From: Prochlorococcus marinus CUG1435
Lineage (GTDB): Bacteria > Cyanobacteriota > Cyanobacteriia > PCC-6307 > Cyanobiaceae
Assembly: GCA_017644375.1 (NCBI GenBank)
Contig: JAEPLP010000001.1
Span: 434,001 to 498,000, forward strand
Reading direction: 5' to 3'
Length of the DNA: 64,000 nucleotides
Positions 18,174 to 27,932 of the stretch are shown here, one piece after another. The notes beneath the pieces are model-generated. The model made no database searches, was not told where the DNA came from, and saw nothing but the letters and a program-made list of their open reading frames with translations. Numbering within the stretch: the first letter of the stretch is position 1; each line of letters starts with the position of its first letter. The translations under genes were made by a program, and so were the position numbers.

Positions 18174-20222
18174 ATGAGTAATATTCCTGCCAAAAATATT
18201 TCATCAAGGAGCAGTAGTTATCGTCAAGAGATTGATGGATTAAGAGCATTTGCTGTAGTAACTGTAATCATAAATCACTTCAATAAAGAGATTTTACCTG
18301 GTGGGTACCTCGGCGTTGATATATTTTTTGTTATATCTGGATTCGTTATTACATCATCTCTATATCAAAGACCAAGTCAAAACTTCACAGATTTCATCAG
18401 CGGTTTTTACGAGAGGAGAATCAAGAGATTAGTTCCAGTATTATCATTTTTTGTACTCATCACAAGTATTGCAATATGCCTATTCAATCCTTCACCAAGA
18501 ATATTCCTAAATACTGGTTTAACTTCTTTATTAGGTGTATCTAATATCTATCTTTTCCGAATATCAACTGACTATTTTGCTCAATCAACAGAACTTAATG
18601 TATTCACCCACACTTGGTCTCTTGGAGTTGAAGAACAGTTCTACATCTTTTTCCCTTTTCTAATTTGGTTTTCTGGATTTGGAAGACAAACTAAGAATGG
18701 CGCTAGAAATCTTTTTTTAATAGTTGGGACACTAACATTTGCTTCGCTCATTGGATTTCTATACCTCTATCAAAAAAATCAATCAGCGGCATATTTCCTG
18801 ATGCCTACAAGATTTTGGGAAATGTCATCAGGATGTTTGCTCTTTATTGGTTTGCAGAAAAGAAAATCTATTGAACAATTACTTGAGAAGGTGCCACCAA
18901 TTTTAGTGCTAGCATTGACAGTTGGGGTTATGTATTTACCAATATCTTTAGCAACACTATCAACAGTGTTAGTGGTCTCTTTTTCTGCATTACTTATCGC
19001 TTCTGTGAAAAAAGGAACAACAGCATTCAAATTTTTTACTAATCCCAAAGTCGTTTATATAGGTTTGATCTCTTATTCTCTCTACTTATGGCACTGGGGT
19101 GTAATTTCCATAAGTCGTTGGACAATTGGTATTGAATGGTGGACAGTGCCTTTCCAAGTCGCTCTGATTTTTGCCCTCGCAATTGCGTCTTATAAGTATA
19201 TCGAAACACCATTTCGTAATGGCAAATGGTTTAGCAAGCGATGGAAGACAATATTATTTAGTAGTGGAATGATATTTACACTTTCAGGAGGTCTTTTTGT
19301 GCTAGGGAGACCTTTTATCGGAAAATTATACTTAGGCAATCGTTCTACATTAATAATCCCTAATTCCAATTGGAGAAATGAAATTAGACTAGGCAAATCT
19401 TTACTTATAGGCAAGACATGTCATGCAGATTCAACATATTCTTCAGAGCAATTAAGATTACTTTTTAAAGTATGCAAATACCCTCTTATCAGAGAATCAA
19501 ATAATCAAAAAACTGTAGCGTTTTTAGGAGATAGTCATGCCGAAAGTCTACTCAAAGCAGAAGAAATCCTAACTAAATCTGGATTCCGAGTAATTCATTA
19601 CTCACATGCTGGATGCCCTTTTCCTATTCCACCTTATGGAATAAATAGTCCAGAATGCAATAAGTTCCTTATAAATGCAGAAAACTCAATCTTTAAAGAT
19701 CTAAACTCAGGAGATTCTATAGTTATATACAATTATCATCTAAGTCATCTTGGTAGTCCAAATCTCAAAGACACCAGGCATCAAATCCTAAATCGTAACA
19801 ATTTACTTGTTACAGATTCAGATAAAAAAATCGATATATACATGAATGGATTAAATGAACTATCGAAAAAAGCATATAAGAATTCAATATTGATTTATCT
19901 CATAGGAAGTGCATATCGAAATAGTGATTTAGAATTTACAAAAGAATTTTTCCGCCCAAATAATCTCGCACTTAAGACTCTTTTAGAAGAAAAAGTTAAT
20001 GCAAAAGAGATGAATTATAAACTTTCAAAGAAAATTAAAGATCGTTCATTATCAAATGTGATCTTTATAGACCCACTAAAAATAATTGATAAGAGTTGTG
20101 GAAAAGATATTGAACCTTACTTTATTTGTTTCAGAGACTCCGACCACTTATCAAATAAATCATCAAAAACTTTACTTAATTTCCTCTTGAGAAATTATTT
20201 GAGACCGGGAACTAAAAAATAG
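18174..20222 (+). CDS. OafA/YrhL-type O-acyltransferase with SGNH domain
   Basis: A 682-residue protein. Residues 15-375 form an acyltransferase-3 membrane domain with the opening YRQEIDGLRAFAVV, the LGVDIFFVISGFVIT motif and about ten helices. The C-terminal part is an SGNH domain with GDSHAES (Ser454) and D655-S-D-H658. Proteins of this type O-acetylate lipopolysaccharide or other surface glycans across the inner membrane. The start ATG at 18174 gives a normal N-terminus. Together with the divergent SGNH-like gene it forms the cargo of island unit 2. Confidence 0.9.
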   Translation: MSNIPAKNISSRSSSYRQEIDGLRAFAVVTVIINHFNKEILPGGYLGVDIFFVISGFVITSSLYQRPSQNFTDFISGFYERRIKRLVPVLSFFVLITSIAICLFNPSPRIFLNTGLTSLLGVSNIYLFRISTDYFAQSTELNVFTHTWSLGVEEQFYIFFPFLIWFSGFGRQTKNGARNLFLIVGTLTFASLIGFLYLYQKNQSAAYFLMPTRFWEMSSGCLLFIGLQKRKSIEQLLEKVPPILVLALTVGVMYLPISLATLSTVLVVSFSALLIASVKKGTTAFKFFTNPKVVYIGLISYSLYLWHWGVISISRWTIGIEWWTVPFQVALIFALAIASYKYIETPFRNGKWFSKRWKTILFSSGMIFTLSGGLFVLGRPFIGKLYLGNRSTLIIPNSNWRNEIRLGKSLLIGKTCHADSTYSSEQLRLLFKVCKYPLIRESNNQKTVAFLGDSHAESLLKAEEILTKSGFRVIHYSHAGCPFPIPPYGINSPECNKFLINAENSIFKDLNSGDSIVIYNYHLSHLGSPNLKDTRHQILNRNNLLVTDSDKKIDIYMNGLNELSKKAYKNSILIYLIGSAYRNSDLEFTKEFFRPNNLALKTLLEEKVNAKEMNYKLSKKIKDRSLSNVIFIDPLKIIDKSCGKDIEPYFICFRDSDHLSNKSSKTLLNFLLRNYLRPGTKK

Positions 20223-20223
20223 A

Positions 20224-20372
20224 ATAATTCAATGGAGCAACTACTAATCCTTTAGTGAAGACAATAAGTGATCTCATAAGGACAATCGTAATGATAAAGG
20301 TGCCAACCAATACTTTTTGCGAACTTTTATAAAGTCCCAAATATTAAGAATCCAATAATCTTAAAAAAATTT
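20224..20372 (-). pseudogene. DUF5989 gene relic
   Basis: The minus strand matches the intact DUF5989 gene at 14138-14299. ATTTGGGACTTTATRAAAGT, GCAAAAAGTATTGG, ATTACGATTGT and TTCACTAAAGG blocks are shared in order. One base is missing within the Leu-Ile-Ile codons, shifting the frame so that stops follow, and no start ATG aligns. It lies straight after the acyltransferase stop. It shows that a second carbamoyltransferase-type operon, or a duplicate of this one, once ended here. Confidence 0.75.
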
Positions 20373-20458
20373 ACCCCGACAATCGCTTAGCACGTCCTCT
20401 CTGACTACGTTATCTCTACCCACCATTTTTACTCCAGATATACATTTTACCCACCAAT

Positions 20459-20603
20459 TTACCCACCACTTGGTTGACTTACTTTTGAACTTATGCGAAC
20501 CTGTATAGACCTCATATTCTGGCATCTGTAGTCGTATCAGTAGATCTGAAACCTCAGCGAACTCTTATAAACTTCCACGAACCAAATAATCACGGAGAGG
20601 GAG
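20459..20603. repeat. right-end repeat of island unit 2, running into tRNA-Ser
   Basis: 145 bp that match 16635-16779 without gaps and end inside the intact tRNA-Ser. On the minus strand an open frame reads EFAEVSDLLIRLQMPEYEVY and continues through STKWWVNWWV. An ATG at 20525 would give a 54-codon ORF ending at 20361. Gap-free divergence in phase suggests former coding, possibly the tRNA-proximal end of a lost recombinase gene, but I do not recognise it. Confidence 0.65.
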
Positions 20604-20681
20604 GGATTCGAACCCTCGACAAAAGTTACCTCCTGTAACTCCTTAGCAGGGAGCCGCTTTCAACCACTCAGCCACCTCTCC
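20593..20681 (-). tRNA. tRNA-Ser(GCU)
   Basis: An 89-nt class II tRNA. The acceptor GGAGAGG (20681-20675) pairs with CCTCTCC (20600-20594), with discriminator G at 20593. The anticodon loop CTGCTAA gives anticodon GCT (codons AGC/AGU). It has a long variable arm and GGTTCGAATCC in the T arm; CCA is not encoded. Its 3' end is the source of the 12-base cores repeated at 13937 and 16768, so it is the integration target of the island. Confidence 0.95.
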
Positions 20682-20742
20682 AGTTCTTATAGATTATCAA
20701 TTTTTTTGCAAACATTCAAAATTATTTATTTAATCGAAATGT

Positions 20743-21942
20743 CTAATCAACTTGAACTCTCGGCAATCTATTTTTAAAAGAACAAAGAATTTCCCAAGGA
20801 ATAGTATTAGATTCCCTTGCCCAATCAATCGGAGAAATTGTTTTATTTCCTTCAGATCCTAGTAATACCATCGTACTGCCAACTTTAATTTCATCTGAAC
20901 CTGTAATATCCACCATCATTTGATCCATAGTTATCGATCCTACTTGAGGATAAAGTTTATTTTTAAAGATAACTTTTATTTTACCTGAGAGATTTCTCGG
21001 GACTCCATCTGCATAGCCTATACTTAATACAGCCAACTTGGTTTTTCTACTACTTACAAATTTCCCTCCATAACTTACTCTTACACCTTTATCAATAACT
21101 CTTATAAAAGCTACTTTGACCTTCAAAAATAAAGCTGGCTTAAGAAACAAATTTTGATCTATTTTTGCTAGAGGACTATATCCATACATAGAGAGTCCAA
21201 CTCTTACCATATGAAAATGAAAATCTTTATTGAGAAGCATACCTGCAGAATTAGCCAAATGAATCTTAATTTCAGTATTTCTATCAAGATTAATTTGCTT
21301 TAATAAATCATTAAACTTCAGCCTTTGTATTTGTGTAATACTTTTAGGATCTAATGCCTTATCTTCATCTGCAGACGATAAATGACTATATATTCCTTCT
21401 ATTGAAATGTTCTCAAAAGATTTAATTTTTTCAAATTGCTGAATAAATTTATTAGATTCAAATCCTAATCTTGACATTCCAGTATCAACCTTAAGATGTA
21501 TGGAAAATTTCAATCTAAAGTGCTTTCCGATATTATTGCAAATAAAACACTCTCTTATACTACTGATAGTTGGCATAAGATCATTTTTAAAGGATATTAT
21601 TAAATCTCTTTTTGTATATAAATTTCCGAGAATAAGAATTGGTTTTTTAACTCCAAAAGACCGTAGCTTAATCCCTTCTTTTAAAGTGGCAACACCTAAT
21701 TGCGAAGCTCCGCCTTTAATAGCGTAGTCAGATACTACTTTTGCATCATGTCCATATCCATCGGCTTTGACAACCGCCATAAATTGACAATTTTTACCTA
21801 GCTTTGTTCTTAACTGCCTAACATTTGCTTCTATTGCTTTTCCTTTAACTTCTATCCATGCTCTTTGTTTAGGATCTAAATCTTGTTTAAAAGTTGAATA
21901 TTTATCAAAATTAAATCCATGATTGGTTTTCCGAATTTGCAT
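20743..21942 (-). CDS. alr: alanine racemase
   Basis: PLP enzyme making D-alanine for peptidoglycan. The 399-residue protein has the PLP lysine Lys59 in MAVVKADGYGHD, the middle SHLSSADE and RVGLSMYGY segments, and the C-terminal catalytic tyrosine region with VSYGGKF and IGYADGVPR. It has about 25 extra N-terminal residues before the usual start (RAWIEVKG). It lies just outside the island, beyond tRNA-Ser, and is backbone. Confidence 0.95.
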   Translation of the reverse strand: MQIRKTNHGFNFDKYSTFKQDLDPKQRAWIEVKGKAIEANVRQLRTKLGKNCQFMAVVKADGYGHDAKVVSDYAIKGGASQLGVATLKEGIKLRSFGVKKPILILGNLYTKRDLIISFKNDLMPTISSIRECFICNNIGKHFRLKFSIHLKVDTGMSRLGFESNKFIQQFEKIKSFENISIEGIYSHLSSADEDKALDPKSITQIQRLKFNDLLKQINLDRNTEIKIHLANSAGMLLNKDFHFHMVRVGLSMYGYSPLAKIDQNLFLKPALFLKVKVAFIRVIDKGVRVSYGGKFVSSRKTKLAVLSIGYADGVPRNLSGKIKVIFKNKLYPQVGSITMDQMMVDITGSDEIKVGSTMVLLGSEGNKTISPIDWARESNTIPWEILCSFKNRLPRVQVD

Positions 21943-22010
21943 TAACTTTGAACAATAATATGCGTTTATTGAAATATACAGTTAGCATGACATGTAAATT
22001 GTATTTTGGC

Positions 22011-22517
22011 ATGGGCCAGACTCTAGTTTTAAATGCATCTTATGAACCTTTAAACATCACTTCTTGGCGAAGAGCTGTCATTTTGATGATCAAAGGTAAA
22101 GCAGAAAGCCTAGAGGAAGATAATTCATATTCAATACATAGCGGAAGAAAATTGCCGACAGTTATAAGACTTCGTTACTACGTTAAGGTACCTTTTAGAG
22201 AGGTTTCTCTAACAAGAAAAAATATTCTTATGAGAGATAATAATGCTTGCCAATACTGTAACTACAGAGGTAGCGACCTATCAATTGATCATGTTTTGCC
22301 TAGAAGCAGAGGTGGAACAGATAACTGGGAAAACGTTACTACAGCATGTCTTAGATGCAACGTACAGAAAGGTAACAGAACACCAGAAGAGGCAAATATG
22401 CCTTTAAAGCGTAAGCCTTATCGTCCACTAAGTAATCTCAATTTTGAGGCCACAAGACAAATTGACTCTGGCAGACATAAAGAATGGAGTAAATACGTAA
22501 TAGGAATCTCAATTTAA
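22011..22517 (+). CDS. HNH endonuclease family protein
   Basis: 168 residues from ATG at 22011. The open frame extends back to a TTG at 21948, but MGQTLVLNASYEPL is the normal start of this cyanobacterial family. The HNH core has CQYC near the centre, SIDHVLPRSRGGTDNWEN (His-Asn) and CLRCN, so four cysteines can hold a structural zinc. Members are found in nearly all cyanobacteria next to housekeeping genes; the natural substrate is unknown. It converges with prfA with a 13-bp gap. Confidence 0.85.
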   Translation: MGQTLVLNASYEPLNITSWRRAVILMIKGKAESLEEDNSYSIHSGRKLPTVIRLRYYVKVPFREVSLTRKNILMRDNNACQYCNYRGSDLSIDHVLPRSRGGTDNWENVTTACLRCNVQKGNRTPEEANMPLKRKPYRPLSNLNFEATRQIDSGRHKEWSKYVIGISI

Positions 22518-22530
22518 TAAAAATAAAATC

Positions 22531-23625
22531 CTAATTTACTTCGTTATTAAAATCTTCCATCATTCTTTTTTGTTCTTGGGCAATGCATGCATCAATCACT
22601 TCATCCAATTGACCAGCAAGTATTGGCTCTAATGAAAAATTAGAACCTAATCTATGATCAGTTGTCCTGTTATCTTTAAAATTGTAAGTTCTAATTTTTT
22701 CACTCCTATCACCAGTTCCAACCTGGGAAAGCCTTTGTGATCTTTCTTTAGCATTAGCTTCTTTTAATTGAATTTCATATAATTTAGCTCTTAAAATTTC
22801 CATTGCTCGCTCTCGATTTTGCAATTGTGATCTCTCTTGAGTACAAAAAACTCTTATCCCTGTAGGCTTATGGAGAAGATCAATAGCTGTCTCTACCTTA
22901 TTAACATTTTGTCCCCCTGCACCTCCTGATCTTGCAGTACCAACCTCTAAATCAGTTGGATCAATCTTAACTTCAACAGGATCAGCCTCAGGCATGACGG
23001 CCACCGTAGCAGTAGAGGTATGAACTCTACCTTGCGATTCAGTAGCTGGAACTCTTTGGACTCTATGCACACCAGCCTCAAATTTCAGTTGACTATATAC
23101 AGAATCTCCCTTAACGGAAATAACTAACTCTTTAAATCCTCCCATATCTGACTCGGAAGCACTAACAGGTTTTACAGACCATCCAATTTTTTGTCCATAT
23201 CTTTCATACATCCTTGCTAAATCACCCGCCCATATACAAGCCTCATTACCTCCAGCACCGGCTCTGATTTCTAACATTACACTTCTCTCATCTCTTGGAT
23301 CTTTTGGTAATAAGGCGATTGTGGTTTTTTGAATAAGTTCATTCTTACATTCCTCCAGAGTTATTAACTCCTCATTAATCAAAGATTCCATTTCTTTATC
23401 ATTTCTATTCTCTCTAAGTAGATTTTTTGAATCTTCGATTTCTTTATCAGTATCAAGCAACTTATTAAAATCAATAACCAAAGGTTCCAATTTTGACCTT
23501 TCTCTTGCTATTGATTCTATTTTTTTTGGATCATTAGCTATATCAGGATCTGCAAGTTGCACTTCCAAATTTTCAAAACTTTCTGAAGCAGTTTTCAACC
23601 TTGCAATTAATGTTGAGTATTCCAA
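22531..23625 (-). CDS. prfA: peptide chain release factor 1
   Basis: 364 residues. It has the PAT tripeptide that reads UAA/UAG (in [12 protein letters not shown]) and the GGQ catalytic motif ([10 protein letters not shown]), placed as in RF1. Length is normal. It is the last gene of the long minus-strand ribosomal cluster, 28 bp after rpmE. Confidence 0.96.
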   Translation of the reverse strand: MEYSTLIARLKTASESFENLEVQLADPDIANDPKKIESIARERSKLEPLVIDFNKLLDTDKEIEDSKNLLRENRNDKEMESLINEELITLEECKNELIQKTTIALLPKDPRDERSVMLEIRAGAGGNEACIWAGDLARMYERYGQKIGWSVKPVSASESDMGGFKELVISVKGDSVYSQLKFEAGVHRVQRVPATESQGRVHTSTATVAVMPEADPVEVKIDPTDLEVGTARSGGAGGQNVNKVETAIDLLHKPTGIRVFCTQERSQLQNRERAMEILRAKLYEIQLKEANAKERSQRLSQVGTGDRSEKIRTYNFKDNRTTDHRLGSNFSLEPILAGQLDEVIDACIAQEQKRMMEDFNNEVN

Positions 23626-23653
23626 TTGAAATTATGCTTAATTTTTGAAAATT

Positions 23654-23914
23654 CTATTTTTTAGTATCTTTTTCTTCTTTTTGCTCTTTTGATGTAGCCG
23701 AATTAGCTGAACCCATTCCATATTTTTTCATAAACCTATCAACCCTACCTTCTGTATCAAGAATCTTTTGGGTTCCAGTGAAGAAAGGATGATTACCACT
23801 CCATACATCAACATGTAATTCAGGCTGAGTGGAGCCTGTCGTCATTACAACTTCTCCATTACAAATAACTTTTGCATCTGGATACCATTTTGGGTGTATT
23901 TCTGATTTTGGCAT
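23654..23914 (-). CDS. rpmE: ribosomal protein L31
   Basis: 86 residues with the L31 core KSEIHPKWYPDAKVICNG and SGNHPFFTGTQKILDTEGRVDRF. Only one cysteine (VICNG) is present, so it is a form without the zinc-binding CxxC. The C-terminus carries a charged Lys/Glu tail (SKEQKEEKDTKK). It lies 13 bp downstream of rpsI. Confidence 0.95.
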   Translation of the reverse strand: MPKSEIHPKWYPDAKVICNGEVVMTTGSTQPELHVDVWSGNHPFFTGTQKILDTEGRVDRFMKKYGMGSANSATSKEQKEEKDTKK

Positions 23915-23927
23915 GATTTAAATTCCT

Positions 23928-24338
23928 TTAACGTTTAGAGAATTGAGGAGCTTTTCTTGCTTTTTTAAGACCATATTTTCTTCTTTCCTTAGCTCTAGGA
24001 TCTCTACTGAGATGGCCTTCAGTTTTTAACGGTTTTCTATTGTCAGGAGATAATTCGCAAAGTGCTCTTGCTGCTCCTTGCTTTATAGCATCTGCTTGAC
24101 CTGTCAATCCACCACCAAAGACATTTACCAGGATATCATAAGAATTTTCAAGTCCTAATGTTTGCAAAGGTGCTTTTATTGAATTTAAGTGCAAAGGGTT
24201 AAAGTTTAAGTAATCATCTCCAGAACGACCATTAATTTTTATTAGTCCATTTCCTGGAATCAAGCGAACTCTAGCTACTGAAGTTTTTCTTCTTCCAGTT
24301 CCCCAATACACAGCTTTGTTTTTTATTTGACTATTCAT
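23928..24338 (-). CDS. rpsI: ribosomal protein S9
   Basis: 136 residues with the S9 opening [16 protein letters not shown] and the C-terminal basic tail [18 protein letters not shown], which reaches the decoding site and contacts P-site tRNA. It is directly downstream of rplM, the usual L13-S9 pair. Confidence 0.97.
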   Translation of the reverse strand: MNSQIKNKAVYWGTGRRKTSVARVRLIPGNGLIKINGRSGDDYLNFNPLHLNSIKAPLQTLGLENSYDILVNVFGGGLTGQADAIKQGAARALCELSPDNRKPLKTEGHLSRDPRAKERRKYGLKKARKAPQFSKR

Positions 24339-24347
24339 TTTGATAAA

Positions 24348-24779
24348 TTAACTATTTAATAATACAGGATTCTGAGCAGCATGAGGATGATCAGCACCTT
24401 TATAAACTTTTAGTTTTTTAAATTGCTGTCTTCCTAAGGAGTTATGTGGCAGCATACCCTTAACAGCTTGCTCGATGATTCTTTCTGGAATTCTTTCTTG
24501 AAGAGACTCAAATTTTTCAATTTTCATACCTCCTGGTCTTCCAGAATGTCTCCTATACAACTTTTGTGATGCTTTTTTACCTGTTACCTCAACTTTTTCG
24601 GCATTTACTACAATGACAAAATCTCCAGTATCTAGATGAGGTGTAAATGTTGGTTTATTCTTACCTCTCAATACAGTTGCAATTTCTGTAGCAAGTCTAC
24701 CAAGTGTCTTATCTTTTGCGTCAACTAAAAACCAATTCCTTTCAATGGTTTCTAAAGATGGAGTAATTGTTTTATTCAT
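24348..24779 (-). CDS. rplM: ribosomal protein L13
   Basis: 143 residues with [19 protein letters not shown] and RRHSGRPGG, typical of L13, and [16 protein letters not shown] near the end. It precedes rpsI by 9 bp. The 115 bp upstream, before truA, is larger than most gaps in the cluster and may hold a separate promoter or leader. Confidence 0.97.
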   Translation of the reverse strand: MNKTITPSLETIERNWFLVDAKDKTLGRLATEIATVLRGKNKPTFTPHLDTGDFVIVVNAEKVEVTGKKASQKLYRRHSGRPGGMKIEKFESLQERIPERIIEQAVKGMLPHNSLGRQQFKKLKVYKGADHPHAAQNPVLLNS

Positions 24780-24894
24780 TTACCAAACTTATGCAAATAA
24801 ATTTAAAGTTAGTTCTAAATTCTACCTTATTGGAGGAATATTAAACAACAGTTTTGAATGATTTATACATAAAATTCGCTTAATTAAACTTTAC

Positions 24895-25701
24895 TTAAGA
24901 AAAACCCTTAATTAAAAATACAGGGAAGAAATCTTTGTTATTAATCTTTTTAAAAACATTTTCTTCATAAACAGCATTTACAAAACATAAACCCTTAGCT
25001 GGAGCAGATTCTTTAACATCATTTTTCTTTTTGTTTACCCATCTATCTGTAAAAATTTCTGGCGATATTTTTTTTTCTCCAACTAAAACTAATTGCCCAA
25101 TAATTAAACGGACCATCCCATATAGAAAACCAGTAGCTTTAATATCAACAAAAATCAAATCTTCTACTCTTTTGATATCTATTTTTTTTATTTTTGTAAT
25201 AGAGTTTGTTCTATTACTACCACTTTTCTGAAAAGCAAAAAAGTCATGTTCTCCTTCCATTTTCTTGGATGCAGATAACATTAAAACTTCATCTAATACT
25301 TTTTGATATCTATGCCATGACCAATTATTGATAAACAAGTTAGGGAATTTACTGTTATTAATGACATACCGATAATGTCTATACAATGCTGAATAGCATG
25401 CATGCCAACTATCTTTAACCTCAACTGATTCCAAGACCCTAATTGTTGAGGGTAAAAGACTATTTAAAACATCAGAATAACTATTTCCTGGAATAATACA
25501 ATCAACATCAAAGTGTACTACTTGACCTGATGCATGAACCCCAGCATCAGTCCTACCTGCTGCAAAAGTCTTTACTGTATGATTTGTAATCTTTAAGAGA
25601 GCTCTATCTAAAATTTCTTGAACAGTAGTTGCATTTTCTTGTTTTTGCCAACCTGAATAATGAGATCCATCATATTGGATTAGTAAAGCTACCCTTTTCA
25701 A
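24895..25701 (-). CDS. truA: tRNA pseudouridine38-40 synthase
   Basis: 268 residues. The opening LIQYDGSHYSGWQKQ and the catalytic aspartate motif AAGRTDAGVHASGQ are those of TruA, which modifies positions 38-40 of the tRNA anticodon arm. The C-terminal FLYGMVRLIIGQLV is also present. It sits between rplQ and rplM, as in many cyanobacteria. Length is normal. Confidence 0.95.
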   Translation of the reverse strand: MKRVALLIQYDGSHYSGWQKQENATTVQEILDRALLKITNHTVKTFAAGRTDAGVHASGQVVHFDVDCIIPGNSYSDVLNSLLPSTIRVLESVEVKDSWHACYSALYRHYRYVINNSKFPNLFINNWSWHRYQKVLDEVLMLSASKKMEGEHDFFAFQKSGSNRTNSITKIKKIDIKRVEDLIFVDIKATGFLYGMVRLIIGQLVLVGEKKISPEIFTDRWVNKKKNDVKESAPAKGLCFVNAVYEENVFKKINNKDFFPVFLIKGFS

Positions 25702-25738
25702 AAGTTATTTTTTAGCAAAAGCCTCTTTATTAACTAAC

Positions 25739-26089
25739 TTAAACAAGTTCGATTATGGCCATCTGAGCATTATCACCTTTTCTAGATACAGTTCTGACTA
25801 TTCGTGTATAACCACCATTTCTGTCTCCATATCTTTCCTTTGCTTTTTCAAATAATGAATGAACTAATTTCTTATCATAAATATAACCTATAGCCCTTCT
25901 CCTAGAGGCTAAACTTCCATCTTTAGCGAGTGAAATCATTCGTTCAGCTTCATTTCTTAAAGCTTTTGCCCTAGCTTTTGTTGTAGTTACTCTACCTTCC
26001 CTAATTAATTGTGTAGTTAAACCTCTTAGAAGTGCTTTCCTCTGGTCAGTAGGTTTACTTAATAATGGAATTCTAAGTTGGTGTCTCAT
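25739..26089 (-). CDS. rplQ: ribosomal protein L17
   Basis: 116 residues. It has the L17 opening [20 protein letters not shown] and ends with [20 protein letters not shown]. It follows rpoA by 14 bp, the standard alpha-operon order. Confidence 0.97.
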   Translation of the reverse strand: MRHQLRIPLLSKPTDQRKALLRGLTTQLIREGRVTTTKARAKALRNEAERMISLAKDGSLASRRRAIGYIYDKKLVHSLFEKAKERYGDRNGGYTRIVRTVSRKGDNAQMAIIELV

Positions 26090-26103
26090 AATCTTAAAAA
26101 TGG

Positions 26104-27042
26104 TTAAACAGATGTTCTGCTTTGTGGGATAGAAATGCCGATGCGCTCAAGAGCCTCAATAACCTCATCTGCAGATTTAGAGCCAAAGTTCTTAATTTCA
26201 AGAAGATCTTCATAGCTGAAGCCCATTAAATCCGAAACTGAGTTAACTTGAGCCCTTTTCAAACAATTATATGCTCTAACGGACAAGTTTAGTTCCTCAA
26301 GAGGAATTTGGGCTTCAGGAGATGGTTCAGGTTCTTCAGGAATTTCCTCAACCATTGTGACAGTAGCGAGAGGTTGAAACAGTTCTATTAACTGATTTGC
26401 AGCTTCAGCAATAGCATCATCAGGGCTTGTTGAGCCATCTGTTACTACTTCCATTTTTAATCTTTCTCTTCCTGTTCCGCCTTCTGCTACAGCAGTTTCA
26501 TCAATCGTAAAATTAACTCTTTTGACTGGCATAAATACAGCATCTATTTGAAGTAAATCAATAGCTGTTGTCTCTTCACTCTTACGGTCGACGGGTCTAT
26601 ATCCAACACCTCTTTCAACATGGATTTCCAACTCTAAGTTATGACCCTCCTGAATAGTCGCAATCGGTTTTTCACCATCAACAATTTCAACTTGAGAGGA
26701 GAATTGAATGTCATTCGCCTTGACATCCATTGGACCACTTGCTACTAACCTGCCGATTTCGAGCTCTGGATTAGAACTATTTATTGATAGTTGCTTACAA
26801 TTGAGAAGGATATCTAAAACGTCTTCTCTAACTCCAGGAATAGTGGCATATTCATGATTAATCCCTGCTATTCTTACTGCAGTAACTGCACTCCCTTCAA
26901 GTCCTCCCATAAGGACTCTTCTAAGAGAATTACCCAAAGTTGTAGCTTGTCCCCTTTCTAGAGGGCCAATTAAAAAAGTTCCTGTTTGGGAGCGATCATC
27001 TGCTATTTGATGGTCGATTCTGTCAATCTGGTATTGCAACAC
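26104..27042 (-). CDS. rpoA: RNA polymerase alpha subunit
   Basis: 312 residues. The N-terminal domain carries [20 protein letters not shown] (assembly surface), and the C-terminal domain carries two helix-hairpin-helix motifs ([18 protein letters not shown] and [19 protein letters not shown]) for DNA UP elements and activators. A proline/glutamate linker joins them. It is in the alpha operon between rpsK and rplQ. Confidence 0.97.
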   Translation of the reverse strand: MLQYQIDRIDHQIADDRSQTGTFLIGPLERGQATTLGNSLRRVLMGGLEGSAVTAVRIAGINHEYATIPGVREDVLDILLNCKQLSINSSNPELEIGRLVASGPMDVKANDIQFSSQVEIVDGEKPIATIQEGHNLELEIHVERGVGYRPVDRKSEETTAIDLLQIDAVFMPVKRVNFTIDETAVAEGGTGRERLKMEVVTDGSTSPDDAIAEAANQLIELFQPLATVTMVEEIPEEPEPSPEAQIPLEELNLSVRAYNCLKRAQVNSVSDLMGFSYEDLLEIKNFGSKSADEVIEALERIGISIPQSRTSV

Positions 27043-27094
27043 GGAAAAAAATAAGGTTGAAAGTTTTTTGGGGGGGGTTGAGAATGTTTAAGAT

Positions 27095-27487
27095 CTAAAC
27101 TCTTCTTCGTTTAGGTCTTCTGCATCCATTATGAGGTAATGGAGTCACATCTCTTATAAGAGTTATTTCTAAACCAGCCACTTGTAAAGCTCTTATGGCC
27201 GTTTCCCTACCTGAACCTGGTCCTCTAACCAATACTTCTATTTGTCTCATGCCTTGATCAAGTGCTCTCCTAGCTGCAGCTTCAGCTGCTGTTTGGGCCG
27301 CAAACGGGGTGCCTTTACGAGCACCTTTAAATCCACTGGCACCTGCAGAAGACCAAGAAATTACATGACCAGAAGTGTCAGTAATTGAAACGATAGTGTT
27401 ATTAAATGTGCTTTGAATATGTACCACACCATTTGGTACATTTCTTTTAGATTTCTTTGAACCTTGTTTTTTTACTGTAGCTGCCAT
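27095..27487 (-). CDS. rpsK: ribosomal protein S11
   Basis: 130 residues with [18 protein letters not shown] and the C-terminal [17 protein letters not shown]. It is 39 bp downstream of rpsM. A G-run lies in the 52-bp gap to rpoA (27070-27077 on the plus strand). Confidence 0.97.
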   Translation of the reverse strand: MAATVKKQGSKKSKRNVPNGVVHIQSTFNNTIVSITDTSGHVISWSSAGASGFKGARKGTPFAAQTAAEAAARRALDQGMRQIEVLVRGPGSGRETAIRALQVAGLEITLIRDVTPLPHNGCRRPKRRRV

Positions 27488-27526
27488 GATGATTTAAAAC
27501 TGGAGTAAGTGAGTAGATTTAGTTAA

Positions 27527-27892
27527 TTATTTTTTTCTTCCAGCAACTGTTTTTCTTGAACCCCGCCTGGTTCTCGCATTAGTTCTAGTTCTTTGGCCTC
27601 GTACTGGAAGACTCATCCTATGCCTTCTTCCTCTGACACAACCAATATCTTGAAGACGTTTTAAGGCCATTCCCTCTTTTCTTCTCAAATCTCCTTCTAA
27701 AGTGAATTCCTCTGTAGCAACTCTAAGTTTTTGCACATCAGAATCTGAAAGATCTTTGACACGAATATCTGGGCTTACACCCGTGTTTGCAAGAATTAGC
27801 TTTGATCTTGTTAAACCAATTCCATAGACGTATGTAAGTGCAATTTCGACTCGCTTTTCGCGAGGTATGTCAATTCCTGCAATCCTGGCCAC
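27527..27892 (-). CDS. rpsM: ribosomal protein S13
   Basis: 121 residues from a GTG start at 27892 ([20 protein letters not shown]). The open frame extends to 27979, but the S13 family begins at this ARIAGIDIP, and the extension overlaps the rpmJ gene. The middle [15 protein letters not shown] and end [20 protein letters not shown] are diagnostic. It is 40 bp downstream of rpmJ. Confidence 0.95.
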   Translation of the reverse strand: MARIAGIDIPREKRVEIALTYVYGIGLTRSKLILANTGVSPDIRVKDLSDSDVQKLRVATEEFTLEGDLRRKEGMALKRLQDIGCVRGRRHRMSLPVRGQRTRTNARTRRGSRKTVAGRKK

Positions 27893-27932
27893 GTGTTTTG
27901 AGTAAGTAAAAGTTTGAATTAAGGGTTGAGTT

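Larger units (their letters stand above)
13937..20603. mobile_element. tRNA-Ser-anchored island of two tandem cargo units
   Basis: The 12-base sequence ACGGAGAGGGAG, the 3' end of tRNA-Ser on the minus strand, occurs at 13937, 16768 and 20592 (the last within the intact tRNA). Unit 1 (13937-16779) and unit 2 (16768-20603) have matching left ends (61 bp) and matching right ends (145 bp). The cargo is five surface-modification genes or relics, and the carbamoyltransferase region is visibly richer in GC than the flanks. No integrase is seen. This fits tRNA-directed integrative cargo elements of Prochlorococcus (tycheposon type); the assignment is inference. Confidence 0.7.

Noticed and set aside
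21948-22010. TTG-initiated extension of the HNH protein
   Set aside because: The conserved family start is the ATG at 22011 (MGQTLVLNASYEPL); the extra residues look unlike the family.
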